6,896 nucleotides of DNA from an uncultured Acidimicrobiales bacterium (GCA_937926025.1 CALANQ010000216.1:1-6896), one strand, 5' to 3'; positions 1 to 6,842 are shown, counted from the first letter of the stretch. Notes: generated by a model not told the origin, from the sequence alone. Made by a program: numbers and translations.

Positions 1-861
1 GCGCTCCTGGTCGAGGCGCGCCCGAAGCAGTGGATCAAGAACCTGCTGGTCTTCGCGGCCCCGGCCGCGGCCGGCGTCATCGACGAGCCGAAGGCGCTGG
101 CCCAGACCGTTGCGGCGTTCCTCTGCTTCTGCCTGGCCGCATCGGGCACCTACTTCCTGAACGACGCGGCCGACGTCGAAGCCGACCGCCTGCACCCGAA
201 GAAGCGCTTCCGGCCCATCGCCGCCGGTGAGATCCCCCTGTCGACGGCCCGCGTGCTGGGCGTGGGCGGCATCATCGCCGCTGTGCTCCTGGCCATCCCG
301 GTCAACTGGCACCTCGCCGTCACCGTCGGCGCCTACGTGGCGCTCACCACCACGTACAGCCTCTGGATGAAGCACATCGCGGTGCTCGACGTGGTGGGTG
401 TCGCCGCCGGCTTCGTCCTCCGCGCCATCGGCGGTGCCGCCGCGGTCGACGTGCCGATCTCCGACTGGTTCTTCATCGTGGCGTCGTTCGGCTCGCTGCT
501 GATGGTCGTGGGCAAGCGGCGCGCCGAGACCGACGAGATGGGTGAGTCGGCAGCCGAGTTCCGCCCGACCCTCGGCATGTACCCCAAGGAGTACCTGGCC
601 CAGCTGCAGACGATCTCCGCCGCTGTCGTGATGGTCGGCTACTGCCTGTGGGCGTTCGAGAAGGCGGCGCTCTCCGAGGCCAGCATCCCGTGGTTCGAGA
701 TCTCCATCGTGCCGTTCGCCGTCGCGGTGCTGCGCTACGTGCTCCTGCTCGACACCGGCCACGGCGGCGCTCCCGAGGACGTGGTCCTGGGCGACCGGGC
801 CCTCCAGATCATGGGTGCGACCTGGCTGCTCGTGTTCGCCGTCGGGGTGTACGCCACATGA
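1..861 (+). CDS. ubiA: Decaprenyl-phosphate phosphoribosyltransferase (UbiA family), 5' partial
   Basis: This integral membrane prenyltransferase moves 5-phosphoribose from PRPP onto decaprenyl phosphate, the first committed step towards decaprenylphosphoryl-arabinose. The frame is open from base 1, so the N-terminus is cut off by the window edge. The visible 286 residues compare with about 300 for Mycobacterium tuberculosis Rv3806c, so only around 10-20 residues are missing. The first Asp-rich motif NDxxDxxxD is intact (N54, D55, D58, D62 of the visible part) and is followed by HPKKRFRP, the form typical of this subgroup rather than of quinone-pathway UbiA. A second conserved block (LDVVGVAAGFVLRAIGG, from about residue 129) and GKRRAE (171-176) also fit. 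Several hydrophobic helices lie between them. The stop overlaps the start of dprE1 by four bases, which suggests translational coupling in one pathway. An internal ATG at 253 lies after the catalytic motif and is not a real start. Family assignment is firm; substrate specificity is inferred from the motif and the dprE1 neighbour. Confidence 0.93.
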   Translation, partial: ALLVEARPKQWIKNLLVFAAPAAAGVIDEPKALAQTVAAFLCFCLAASGTYFLNDAADVEADRLHPKKRFRPIAAGEIPLSTARVLGVGGIIAAVLLAIPVNWHLAVTVGAYVALTTTYSLWMKHIAVLDVVGVAAGFVLRAIGGAAAVDVPISDWFFIVASFGSLLMVVGKRRAETDEMGESAAEFRPTLGMYPKEYLAQLQTISAAVVMVGYCLWAFEKAALSEASIPWFEISIVPFAVAVLRYVLLLDTGHGGAPEDVVLGDRALQIMGATWLLVFAVGVYAT

Positions 862-2219
862 GCGAGATCCGCTCCGAGCAGCTCACGGGCTGGGCCAACA
901 CCGCGCCCACCGCAGCACAGGTCGTCCGGCCGGCCGACCAGGACGAGCTGGCCGCCGTGCTGGAGTCCGCACCCGAGCGCGGCGTCATCGCCCGTGGCCT
1001 CGGGCGCTCCTACGGCGACCCGGCGCAGAACGCCGGCGGCCTGGTGGTGGACGCCACCGGGGTGGCCGGCCTGCGCAGCCTGGACGTGCAGAAGGGCATC
1101 GTCACCGCAGAGGCCGGCACCAGCATCGATGCCCTGATGCGCTGGCTCGTCCCCCTCGGCTGGTTCGTCCCCGTCACCCCCGGCACCCGTCAGGTCACCG
1201 TCGGGGGCGCCATCGCCTCGGACATCCACGGCAAGAACCACCACAAGGCGGGGTCGTGGTGCGACGCGGTCGAGGCCATCACCCTGGTCACCCCCGCCCA
1301 CGGCCGCCGCGTCATCACGCCGAAGGCCGACCCGGAGCTGTTCTGGGCCACCGCAGGCGGGATGGGCCTCACCGGCCTCATCCTCGACGCCACCTTCCGG
1401 CTGAACCGGATCGAGACCAGCCGCCTCAGCGTCGACACCGATCGCACGCCGGACCTCGACGCCACGCTGGCGCTGATGGAGTCGGGCGACCACCGCTACG
1501 ACTACTCCGTCGCCTGGCTCGACCTGATGGCCAAGGGCGCCTCGATGGGCCGGTCCATCCTCGGCCGCGGCCGCTTCGCCACCCTCGACCAGCTGCCGGC
1601 CCGCCAGCGGAGCCAGCCGCTCGCCTTCCACTCGGGCACCATCGCCACCGCACCCAAGCTGGTGCCGCCGCGGCTGATGAACCCGCTCACCATCAAGGCG
1701 TTCAACGAAGCGTGGTTCCGCAGGGCCCCCAAAGCCGCCCGCGACCAGATCCAGGGCATCACCGAGTTCTTCCACCCGCTCGACCTGGTGGCGCAGTGGA
1801 ACCGGCTCTACGGGCGGACCGGCATCATCCAGTGGCAGTTCGTCATCCCGCTCGCCGCCGTCGACGAGCTGCGGTCGATCATCGGCGAGCTCAGCACCTC
1901 CGGGTACCCGTCGTTCCTCACCGTGCTCAAGCGCATGGGCCCGAACAACCCGGGCCCCCTCTCGTTCCCGATCGAGGGCTGGACCCTGACGTTCGACGTG
2001 CCCGCCCACGGCGCCAGCCTGGGCCCCCTGCTCGACCGCCTCGACCGCCGCGTGGCCGACGCCGGGGGCCGCATCTACCTGGCCAAGGACAGCCGCATGC
2101 AGGCCGACCTGCTCCCGGAGATGTACCCGCGCCTCGACGAGTGGCTGGCCGTCCGCCACGAGGTCGACCCCGAGCAGCGCCTCGCCAGCGACCTCGCCCG
2201 GCGGCTCCGGCTCGTCTGA
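858..2219 (+). CDS. dprE1: Decaprenylphospho-beta-D-ribofuranose 2'-oxidase DprE1
   Basis: FAD-dependent oxidase of the vanillyl-alcohol-oxidase fold, 453 residues. It oxidises the 2'-OH of decaprenylphosphoryl-ribose to the 2'-keto intermediate, which DprE2 reduces to decaprenylphosphoryl-arabinose. The N-terminal FAD-binding part carries RGLGRSYGD (46-54, with Y52), PGTRQVTVGGAIA and DIHGKNHH (H124), all hallmarks of DprE1. The substrate domain has W220, FFHPLD (F305, where the M. tuberculosis enzyme has Tyr314), QWQFVIP (Q325, Q327) and LAKDSR (K410, matching catalytic Lys418). The C-terminus ends ASDLARRL as in mycobacterial DprE1. The ATG at 858 is chosen because it overlaps the upstream stop as ATGA; longer upstream extensions of the frame run inside the UbiA gene. 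The position of the benzothiazinone-reactive Cys387 holds Thr378. No dprE2 follows: the next gene is convergent. Comparisons with M. tuberculosis are from memory. Confidence 0.95.
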   Translation: MSEIRSEQLTGWANTAPTAAQVVRPADQDELAAVLESAPERGVIARGLGRSYGDPAQNAGGLVVDATGVAGLRSLDVQKGIVTAEAGTSIDALMRWLVPLGWFVPVTPGTRQVTVGGAIASDIHGKNHHKAGSWCDAVEAITLVTPAHGRRVITPKADPELFWATAGGMGLTGLILDATFRLNRIETSRLSVDTDRTPDLDATLALMESGDHRYDYSVAWLDLMAKGASMGRSILGRGRFATLDQLPARQRSQPLAFHSGTIATAPKLVPPRLMNPLTIKAFNEAWFRRAPKAARDQIQGITEFFHPLDLVAQWNRLYGRTGIIQWQFVIPLAAVDELRSIIGELSTSGYPSFLTVLKRMGPNNPGPLSFPIEGWTLTFDVPAHGASLGPLLDRLDRRVADAGGRIYLAKDSRMQADLLPEMYPRLDEWLAVRHEVDPEQRLASDLARRLRLV

Positions 2220-2228
2220 ACCGAGCCG
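2208..2228. terminator. Possible bidirectional terminator hairpin between convergent genes
   Basis: A perfect 7-base inverted repeat, CGGCTCG (2208-2214) and CGAGCCG (2222-2228), is separated by a 7-base loop. It lies across the dprE1 stop codon and ends directly beside the stop codon of the opposing gene. Position and symmetry suit a shared terminator for both converging transcripts. There is no T-run on either side, so it would not be a classical intrinsic terminator; in a genome this GC-rich a 7-bp stem can also arise by chance. Confidence 0.35.
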
Positions 2229-4097
2229 TCAGCTGGCGGTGCTGCGGATGTCCGGTCGGGCCACGGCCTCGCGCAGGACCGCGATGGTCTCGGCGTCGGT
2301 GGCGTCGGGAGACGGGACGGGCAGCTGCCGCACGGACAGCGGCGGGACCGAGACGTGGGAGATGCGCGGGTGGCTCGGCGACGAGCCCACCTCGTCGGCG
2401 CCGAAGAGCACCTCGTGGAGCTTCTCACCCGGCCGCATCCCCGTGTAGACGATGTCGATGGGGCGACCGGCCTCGCTGATGAGCCGCTTGGCGACGTCGT
2501 CGATCTTGACGGGCTCACCCATGTCCAGCACGAGCGCCTCGCCGTCGCGCCCGACCGCACCGGCCTGGATCACCAGCTGCACGGCCTCCTCGACGGTCAT
2601 GAAGTAACGCGTGATCTCGGGGTCGGTCACCGTGACCGGGCCCCCGTCCTCGATCTGCTTGGCGAAGGCGGTGAGCACCGAGCCGCGGCTCCCCAGCACG
2701 TTGCCGAACCGCACGCTCAGGAAGATCCCGGAGCTGTGGTTCGCTGCCGCCGCCGTGAGGCGCTCCGCCAGGCGCTTGGTGTAGCCGAGCACGCTGCACG
2801 GATCGGCCGCCTTGTCCGTGGAGATGTTGACGAACCGCTCGACCCCGGAGGCCAGCGCGGCGTCGACCAGGACCTGGGTGCCCCAGACGTTGGTCTTGAG
2901 CGCCTCGGCGGGGTGCATCTCGAGCAGCGGCAGGTGCTTGAGGGCAGCGGCGTGGAAGACCACCTCCGGCCGGTGCTCGCGGAAGATCTGGTTGACGCGG
3001 TCCGTGTCGCGGATGTCGCACACCACCAGGTTGCGGCTGTCGAGCAGGGCCCGGCCCTCGATGGACAGCTGCACCGCGTGGAGGGCGGACTCGTCGCGAT
3101 CGAGCAGGACCAGGCTGGACGGGGCGAAGCGGTACAGCTGGCGGGAGAGCTCCGATCCGATGGAGCCTCCGGCACCGGTCACCAGCACCCGCTTGCCGGT
3201 CACGTACCCGGCGATGGAGTCGACGTCGGTGTCGACCTCGTGGCGGCCGAGCAGGTCGGCGTGGGTGACGGGGCGGATGTCGCCGGTGCCGACCTCGGCG
3301 CCGTAGAGCTCGCTGGCCGACGGGAGCACCATCAGCCGCAGGCCGCTGTCGCGGGCCAGGTCGGCGTAGATCCGGATCAGGGAGGAGTCCGCCGTGGGGA
3401 TGGCGAGCAGCGCGATCTTGGCGTCGTGGCGAGCGGCCACCGCCGCCAGGTCCTCACGGGTGCCGCTGACCGGGACGTGGCGGATGCGCAGGTTGCGCTT
3501 GGTGGGGTCGTCGTCGATGAGCGCCACGGGCAGGTAGCGGCCCGAAGGGTTCCGGACCATGGCGGTGATGATCTGCTGGCCGCCCTCGCCGGCGCCGATG
3601 ACGACCACCCGCTCGAGGCCCTCGCTCTGGGGGCGCATGCGCCGCTCGTACACCAGGCGCCAGAGGTAGCGGACCCCGGCGCTGGTGGTGAGCATGATGG
3701 TGCTGGCCACGAGCGGCACCGACAGCGGGATCGGGCGCGTGGTGCCCGACTTGGGCAGGAGCAGGGCGACGAACCACATCACCACGCACACCGTGGCGAT
3801 GACCGACACCAGCGCGGACACCTCTTCGAACGACCCGAAGCTCCAGCGGCCCTTGTAGAGGCCGCGTGCGGTTCCCAGCACCACGAAGAGGACGGCCGAC
3901 GCCAGGGCGTACCAGAGCATCTCGTCCATCAGCCGTGCAGGGATGGAGAAGTCGAAGCGGAACGCCGCAGCGAGGATGACCGAGGCCGCCATGGCCACAC
4001 CGTCGGTCACCACCTGCAGGCGTCGCCGCGCGTGACTCCCGGACGGCTTCAGCAAATCAGTTCCGAAGCCGCGGATACCGGCGACATTGGCGGTCAA
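2229..4097 (-). CDS. Membrane-bound nucleotide-sugar 4,6-dehydratase/epimerase, CapD/WbpM/PglF type
   Basis: Long-form polysaccharide biosynthesis protein of 622 residues. Family members are inner-membrane enzymes that convert UDP-GlcNAc-type sugars to 4-keto-6-deoxy intermediates for capsule, O-antigen or glycan building blocks. About four membrane segments (roughly 29-46, 60-76, 93-114, 123-142) come first. A first nucleotide-binding domain starts at VVVIGAGEGGQQ (164-175). The catalytic SDR domain starts at the Rossmann motif TGAGGSIGSEL (307-317), with HAAALKHLPLLE (382-393), ISTDKA (425-430) and the family signature GMRPGEKLHEVLF near the C-terminus. The usual YxxxK is LGYTK (437-441): Lys441 is kept but Tyr is Leu; WbpM-like long forms carry Met there. 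I chose a TTG start at 4097 because GGAGG sits 6 bases upstream; an in-frame ATG at 4187 would add 30 polar residues and has only a poor ribosome binding site. The gene converges on dprE1 and diverges from the DUF4012 gene. The exact sugar substrate cannot be told from sequence. Confidence 0.92.
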   Translation of the reverse strand: MTANVAGIRGFGTDLLKPSGSHARRRLQVVTDGVAMAASVILAAAFRFDFSIPARLMDEMLWYALASAVLFVVLGTARGLYKGRWSFGSFEEVSALVSVIATVCVVMWFVALLLPKSGTTRPIPLSVPLVASTIMLTTSAGVRYLWRLVYERRMRPQSEGLERVVVIGAGEGGQQIITAMVRNPSGRYLPVALIDDDPTKRNLRIRHVPVSGTREDLAAVAARHDAKIALLAIPTADSSLIRIYADLARDSGLRLMVLPSASELYGAEVGTGDIRPVTHADLLGRHEVDTDVDSIAGYVTGKRVLVTGAGGSIGSELSRQLYRFAPSSLVLLDRDESALHAVQLSIEGRALLDSRNLVVCDIRDTDRVNQIFREHRPEVVFHAAALKHLPLLEMHPAEALKTNVWGTQVLVDAALASGVERFVNISTDKAADPCSVLGYTKRLAERLTAAAANHSSGIFLSVRFGNVLGSRGSVLTAFAKQIEDGGPVTVTDPEITRYFMTVEEAVQLVIQAGAVGRDGEALVLDMGEPVKIDDVAKRLISEAGRPIDIVYTGMRPGEKLHEVLFGADEVGSSPSHPRISHVSVPPLSVRQLPVPSPDATDAETIAVLREAVARPDIRSTAS

Positions 4098-4102
4098 GGA
4101 AT

Positions 4103-4112
4103 CCCTCCCCCC
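4103..4112 (-). promoter_or_regulatory. Ribosome binding site that sets the TTG start
   Basis: On the minus strand this reads GGGGGGAGGG. The GGAGG core (4108-4104) is followed by a 6-base spacer and then the TTG at 4097. It is the strongest Shine-Dalgarno match upstream of the dehydratase gene and the main reason for preferring TTG over the ATG at 4187. Confidence 0.65.
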
Positions 4113-4143
4113 GAGGTCATGATCTGATTCCGCGCCGCACAGG

Positions 4144-4173
4144 ACACTACCGTCATCGAACGCATCTCGTCCA
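4144..4173 (-). promoter_or_regulatory. Candidate promoter for the dehydratase gene
   Basis: Read on the minus strand, a -35-like TGGACG (4173-4168) is followed by an 18-base spacer and a -10-like TAGTGT (4149-4144, fits TANNNT). This places a start about 40 bases upstream of the TTG codon, inside the relatively A/T-rich divergent intergenic region. Both hexamers are imperfect, so the call is tentative. A promoter for the divergent DUF4012 gene should also lie in 4098-4219, but I cannot pick one out with confidence. Confidence 0.3.
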
Positions 4174-4219
4174 TCATTCGACCGCATCCCGACCCGGGGT
4201 GCGCGGACCCCCCGGAGTT

Positions 4220-6502
4220 ATGACCGACTCGCGCAGGAAATCCGGCCCGTTCCAGCGCGTCGCCCGACCGGCGGTGGTCGCCGCGGCCAGTGCGCTGCTG
4301 GCCGTGTTCGCCCCGGCGAGCCTCACCGGGTACCCGGTGGTGGATGCGATCGAGCGGGCCGCCATCGCCGGGTTCGTCACCTTCGTCGGCTGCCACGGAC
4401 GGCGCTGGGCGTGGCTCGCCGCCGGCGCGGCCATCGCCGTGTCGGCCCGAGGCGCCTCCCTGGTGTTCGTGCTCGTCGCCCTGGCCATCATCGCCCTGAG
4501 CGCCGTGCCGCGCCGCCGGGCCCGGTCCAACGGGTCCGTGGCGCTGGCCTTCCTCGTCAACGCCGTGTTCTGGTTCCCGGAGAGCACGCCGGCGTGGGGC
4601 GTGGCGCTCGCCGTCCTGGGACTGGTCATCGTGGTCGGCTCCGGGGTCCCCCACCTGCGCTCGCGGACGCGCCGACCGGTGAAGGTCATCCTCATCGCCA
4701 CGGCCGCCTTCGTCGTGGTGGCCGGTGCGGCCGCCGTGGTGGCCATGGGCCTCGCCTACCGGAACGTCCAGACCGGCTCGAACGCCGCAGGCGACGCCCT
4801 GAACGCCGCGCGCAACGGAGACGGGCCGCGCGCCGCCGACCAGCTCATGGTCGCCCAGGACGAGTTCGACCACGCGTCATCTCAGGTGGGAGGCCCCTTC
4901 GCCCTGCCGGCCAAGCTCGTCCCCGGGCTGGCCCAGCAGGTGCAGGCGGTGGAGAGCACCGTCGACCAGGGCGAGGCCATCGCTTCCGCCGGCGACGAGC
5001 TCGTCGCCACCGCCGACTACGACCGGCTCACCTACGACGGCCGCCTGGACCTCGCCCAGGTGCAGGCCCTGGCGCCCCCCACCTCGCAGGCCGACGCGGT
5101 CCTCACCCAGGCCCGGTCCGAGCTGCGCCACCTCCGGGGCGGTTCGCTGCTGCCGCCCCTGGCCGACCGGATCGACCAGTTCGCCACCGACATCGACGAG
5201 GCCCGCAAGGACACCTCGCTCGCCGCCGACCTCCTGGAGACCACACCCGACCTGTTCGGCGCCTCCGGCCCCCGGCGCTACCTCATCTTGTTCCTGACCC
5301 CGGCGGAGCTGCGCGGCGGTGGCGGCTTCATCGGCAGCTACGCCGAGCTGGAGATCATCGACGGCAAGGCCGAGCTGACCCGGTCCGGGCGCATCGACGA
5401 CCTGCTCACTGGCCCGAACAAGGGCAACCGCACCATCTCCGGCCCGGCCGACTACCTGGCGCGCTACGGCCGCTTCCACCCCGACGTGTTCCTCCAGGAC
5501 GTCACCCAGACCCCGAACTTCCCGAGCAGCGCGGCCGTCATGGCCGAGCTGTACCCGCAGGCCGGCGGCCAACCGGTCGACGGGGTGATCTCAGTCGACC
5601 CCAAGGGGCTGGCGGCCCTCCTGCAGCTCACGGGACCCGTGACCGTGCCCAACCTCCCGGAGCCGCTCACCACCGACAACGCTGCGGACTACCTGGTCCG
5701 GCGCCAGTACCTCGAGATGGGAGACCGGGCCGATCGCGGCGAGGTGCTGGAGGGGGCGACCCGGGCCACGTTCGAGAAGCTGGTCGACTCCGCGCTGCCC
5801 GCGCCCCGCACGCTGGCCAACACCCTCAGCCCCGTGGCCCGGGCCGGGCACCTGCGGCTGTGGAGCCCGGACCCCGACGAGCAGGCGCTGTTCCGGCGGC
5901 TCGGCGCCACCGGGGACCTGGCCGTCCCGAAGGGAGCCGACGGCTTCTCGGTGGTGCAGCAGAACGGTGGCAACAACAAGCTCGACGCCTACCTCAACCG
6001 CACCATCACCTACGACGCCGAGGTCGATGCCGCCACCGGCGCGCTCACCTCGGTCCTGCAGATCGAGCTCCGCAACGACCTGCCGTCCGTCGACCTCCCG
6101 GCGTCCGTGGTCAGCAACTCCCGCGGTCTGCCCGTGGGCACCAACCTGGCGTCGCTCACCGTGTTCACCCCAGATGTGGTGACCAGCGCGGAGATCGATG
6201 GAAAGGCCGTGACGCTCGGTCCCGGCACCGAGCGCGGCCTCAACGCCTGGGACACGCCGCTGCTCCAGATCCCGCCGGGCGGCAAGGTCGTGGTGACCCT
6301 TCGCCTCCGGGGCGCGGTGGACCTGACATCGGGGTACCGCCAGCTGATCCTGCCCCAGCCGGTGGCCAACCCCGACCGGTTCACGTCCACCCTCCGGGTG
6401 AAGAACGGGCAGGTCAGGGGCACCGGAGCGACGGAGCAGATCCTCGTCGACGACCAGCCGCTCGAGGCGCCCACCTCCTTCCGGGTGCCGATCCAGCGCT
6501 GA
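4220..6502 (+). CDS. DUF4012 domain-containing polytopic membrane protein
   Basis: A 760-residue protein. The N-terminal 180 residues hold about five or six hydrophobic segments (roughly 17-35, 47-58/63-76, 79-96, 107-119, 125-143, 154-176) with Arg-rich loops. An Ala/Gln/Asp-rich, probably helical extracytoplasmic stretch follows (about 180-340). The DUF4012 core starts near 350: PRRYLILFLTPAELRGGGGF (about 351-370) is the family signature, followed by DVFLQDVTQTPNFPSSAAVM and a VDGVISVDPKGLAALLQLTGPV segment. The C-terminal 180 residues look beta-rich (NRTITYDAEVDAATG, PPGGKVVVTLRLRG). The family function is unproven; members are common in actinobacterial surface-polysaccharide loci, and this neighbourhood agrees. 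Start choice is uncertain: ATG 4220 has GGAG only 2 bases upstream, which is unusually close; GTG 4199 is in frame but has no ribosome binding site. A leaderless transcript is possible. It is divergent from the dehydratase gene. Confidence 0.9.
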   Translation: MTDSRRKSGPFQRVARPAVVAAASALLAVFAPASLTGYPVVDAIERAAIAGFVTFVGCHGRRWAWLAAGAAIAVSARGASLVFVLVALAIIALSAVPRRRARSNGSVALAFLVNAVFWFPESTPAWGVALAVLGLVIVVGSGVPHLRSRTRRPVKVILIATAAFVVVAGAAAVVAMGLAYRNVQTGSNAAGDALNAARNGDGPRAADQLMVAQDEFDHASSQVGGPFALPAKLVPGLAQQVQAVESTVDQGEAIASAGDELVATADYDRLTYDGRLDLAQVQALAPPTSQADAVLTQARSELRHLRGGSLLPPLADRIDQFATDIDEARKDTSLAADLLETTPDLFGASGPRRYLILFLTPAELRGGGGFIGSYAELEIIDGKAELTRSGRIDDLLTGPNKGNRTISGPADYLARYGRFHPDVFLQDVTQTPNFPSSAAVMAELYPQAGGQPVDGVISVDPKGLAALLQLTGPVTVPNLPEPLTTDNAADYLVRRQYLEMGDRADRGEVLEGATRATFEKLVDSALPAPRTLANTLSPVARAGHLRLWSPDPDEQALFRRLGATGDLAVPKGADGFSVVQQNGGNNKLDAYLNRTITYDAEVDAATGALTSVLQIELRNDLPSVDLPASVVSNSRGLPVGTNLASLTVFTPDVVTSAEIDGKAVTLGPGTERGLNAWDTPLLQIPPGGKVVVTLRLRGAVDLTSGYRQLILPQPVANPDRFTSTLRVKNGQVRGTGATEQILVDDQPLEAPTSFRVPIQR

Positions 6503-6569
6503 CGGTCGATCCGCCCCATCCGGGTGATTTCGTTCAAGATCTAGGAACAGCGTCCGACCATGAGCTAGC

Positions 6570-6588
6570 CTGACCTCGCCAAGGTCAG
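6570..6588. repeat. Inverted repeat CTGACCT-N5-AGGTCAG
   Basis: A perfect 7-base palindrome with a 5-base spacer (CGCCA) lies about 50 bases before the next start codon and overlaps the candidate -10 hexamer. It could be an operator for a dimeric regulator or a hairpin in the 5' leader. It has no T-run, so a terminator is unlikely. Confidence 0.45.
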
Positions 6589-6620
6589 AGCGGGGAGCGG
6601 CCTACCGTGGCTCCACGCTC

Positions 6621-6628
6621 GGAGGGAG
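6621..6628 (+). promoter_or_regulatory. Strong ribosome binding site for the secreted protein
   Basis: GGAGGGAG ends 10 bases before the ATG at 6639. It is the best Shine-Dalgarno match on the plus strand here and supports that start codon. Confidence 0.6.
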
Positions 6629-6638
6629 AACGACCCAG

Positions 6639-6842
6639 ATGATTCGCAAGATGCTGATCGGTGCAACGCTGCTGCTGGCCTTGGCCGCGGCACCGGTCGC
6701 CGCCCAGACCTACGACTTCAACGTCACCCCGGGCACCGTCGTGGCCGGCGGCCAGGTCACCGTCTCCGGCCAGGGCTGCGCCGCCAACGCCCAGGTCATC
6801 ATCACCATGACCGAGGCCGCCCCGCAGCGCGCCGTGGGCGGG
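6639..6842 (+). CDS. Secreted Ig-like repeat/surface protein, 3' truncated
   Basis: Only the first 68 codons are present. Residues 1-22 form a classic Sec signal peptide: MIRK positive start, hydrophobic core (6-18), and a VAA cleavage site before Q23. The mature start (VTPGTVVAGGQVTVSGQGC, about 29-47) follows the pattern of actinobacterial Ig-like surface domains: a Pro-Gly turn, a GGxVTVSG strand and a conserved Cys, followed by another strand (AQVIIT). Such proteins are usually much longer and often wall- or membrane-anchored, but nothing downstream is available to test this. The reading frame appears to continue to a TAG at 6861-6863, but bases from 6843 on are sequencing adapter, so the residues after Gly68 and the stop are artificial. 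The real gene continues off the contig. Its function is not identifiable. Confidence 0.8.

Larger units (their letters stand above)
6503..6638 (+). promoter_or_regulatory. Intergenic region with candidate promoter upstream of the secreted protein gene
   Basis: These 136 non-coding bases include a slightly A/T-richer stretch (6526-6570). A -10-like TAGCCT (6566-6571) lies 17 bases after GGAAC (6544-6548), which resembles the -35 element of ECF sigma factor promoters, although TAGCCT is not a typical ECF -10. No clear terminator for the DUF4012 gene is visible. The assignment of individual elements is weak. Confidence 0.3.

Noticed and set aside
648..857. N-terminal extension of dprE1 by 70 codons
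   Set aside because: The extension lies wholly within the UbiA gene in another frame, is Arg/Gly-rich and has no counterpart in DprE1 proteins; the ATGA overlap at 858 is the natural start.
735..2159. 474-codon open frame on the minus strand opposite dprE1
   Set aside because: It is antisense to a clearly recognised gene, its composition (Gly/Val/Ala/Glu/His-rich, no family motif) is typical of a GC-rich shadow frame, and no ribosome binding site supports it.
815..2479. 554-codon plus-strand frame overlapping dprE1 and the end of the convergent gene
   Set aside because: It is an Arg/Pro-rich out-of-frame translation that crosses a convergent gene junction; it has no motif.
2355..4127. 590-codon open frame on the plus strand opposite the dehydratase gene
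   Set aside because: It is complementary to the coding frame of a well-supported CapD-type gene. The translation is low-complexity Gly/Ala/Asp/His/Val with no domain, as expected when third-position G/C keeps stops rare.
4411..6573. 720-codon plus-strand frame overlapping the DUF4012 gene
   Set aside because: It is an Arg/Pro/Gly-rich shadow frame shifted against a gene with recognisable family motifs.
6606..6617. Small inverted repeat CGTGG-CT-CCACG before the last gene
   Set aside because: The loop of two bases is too short, and the resulting 4-bp stem with a 4-base loop is expected by chance in GC-rich DNA.
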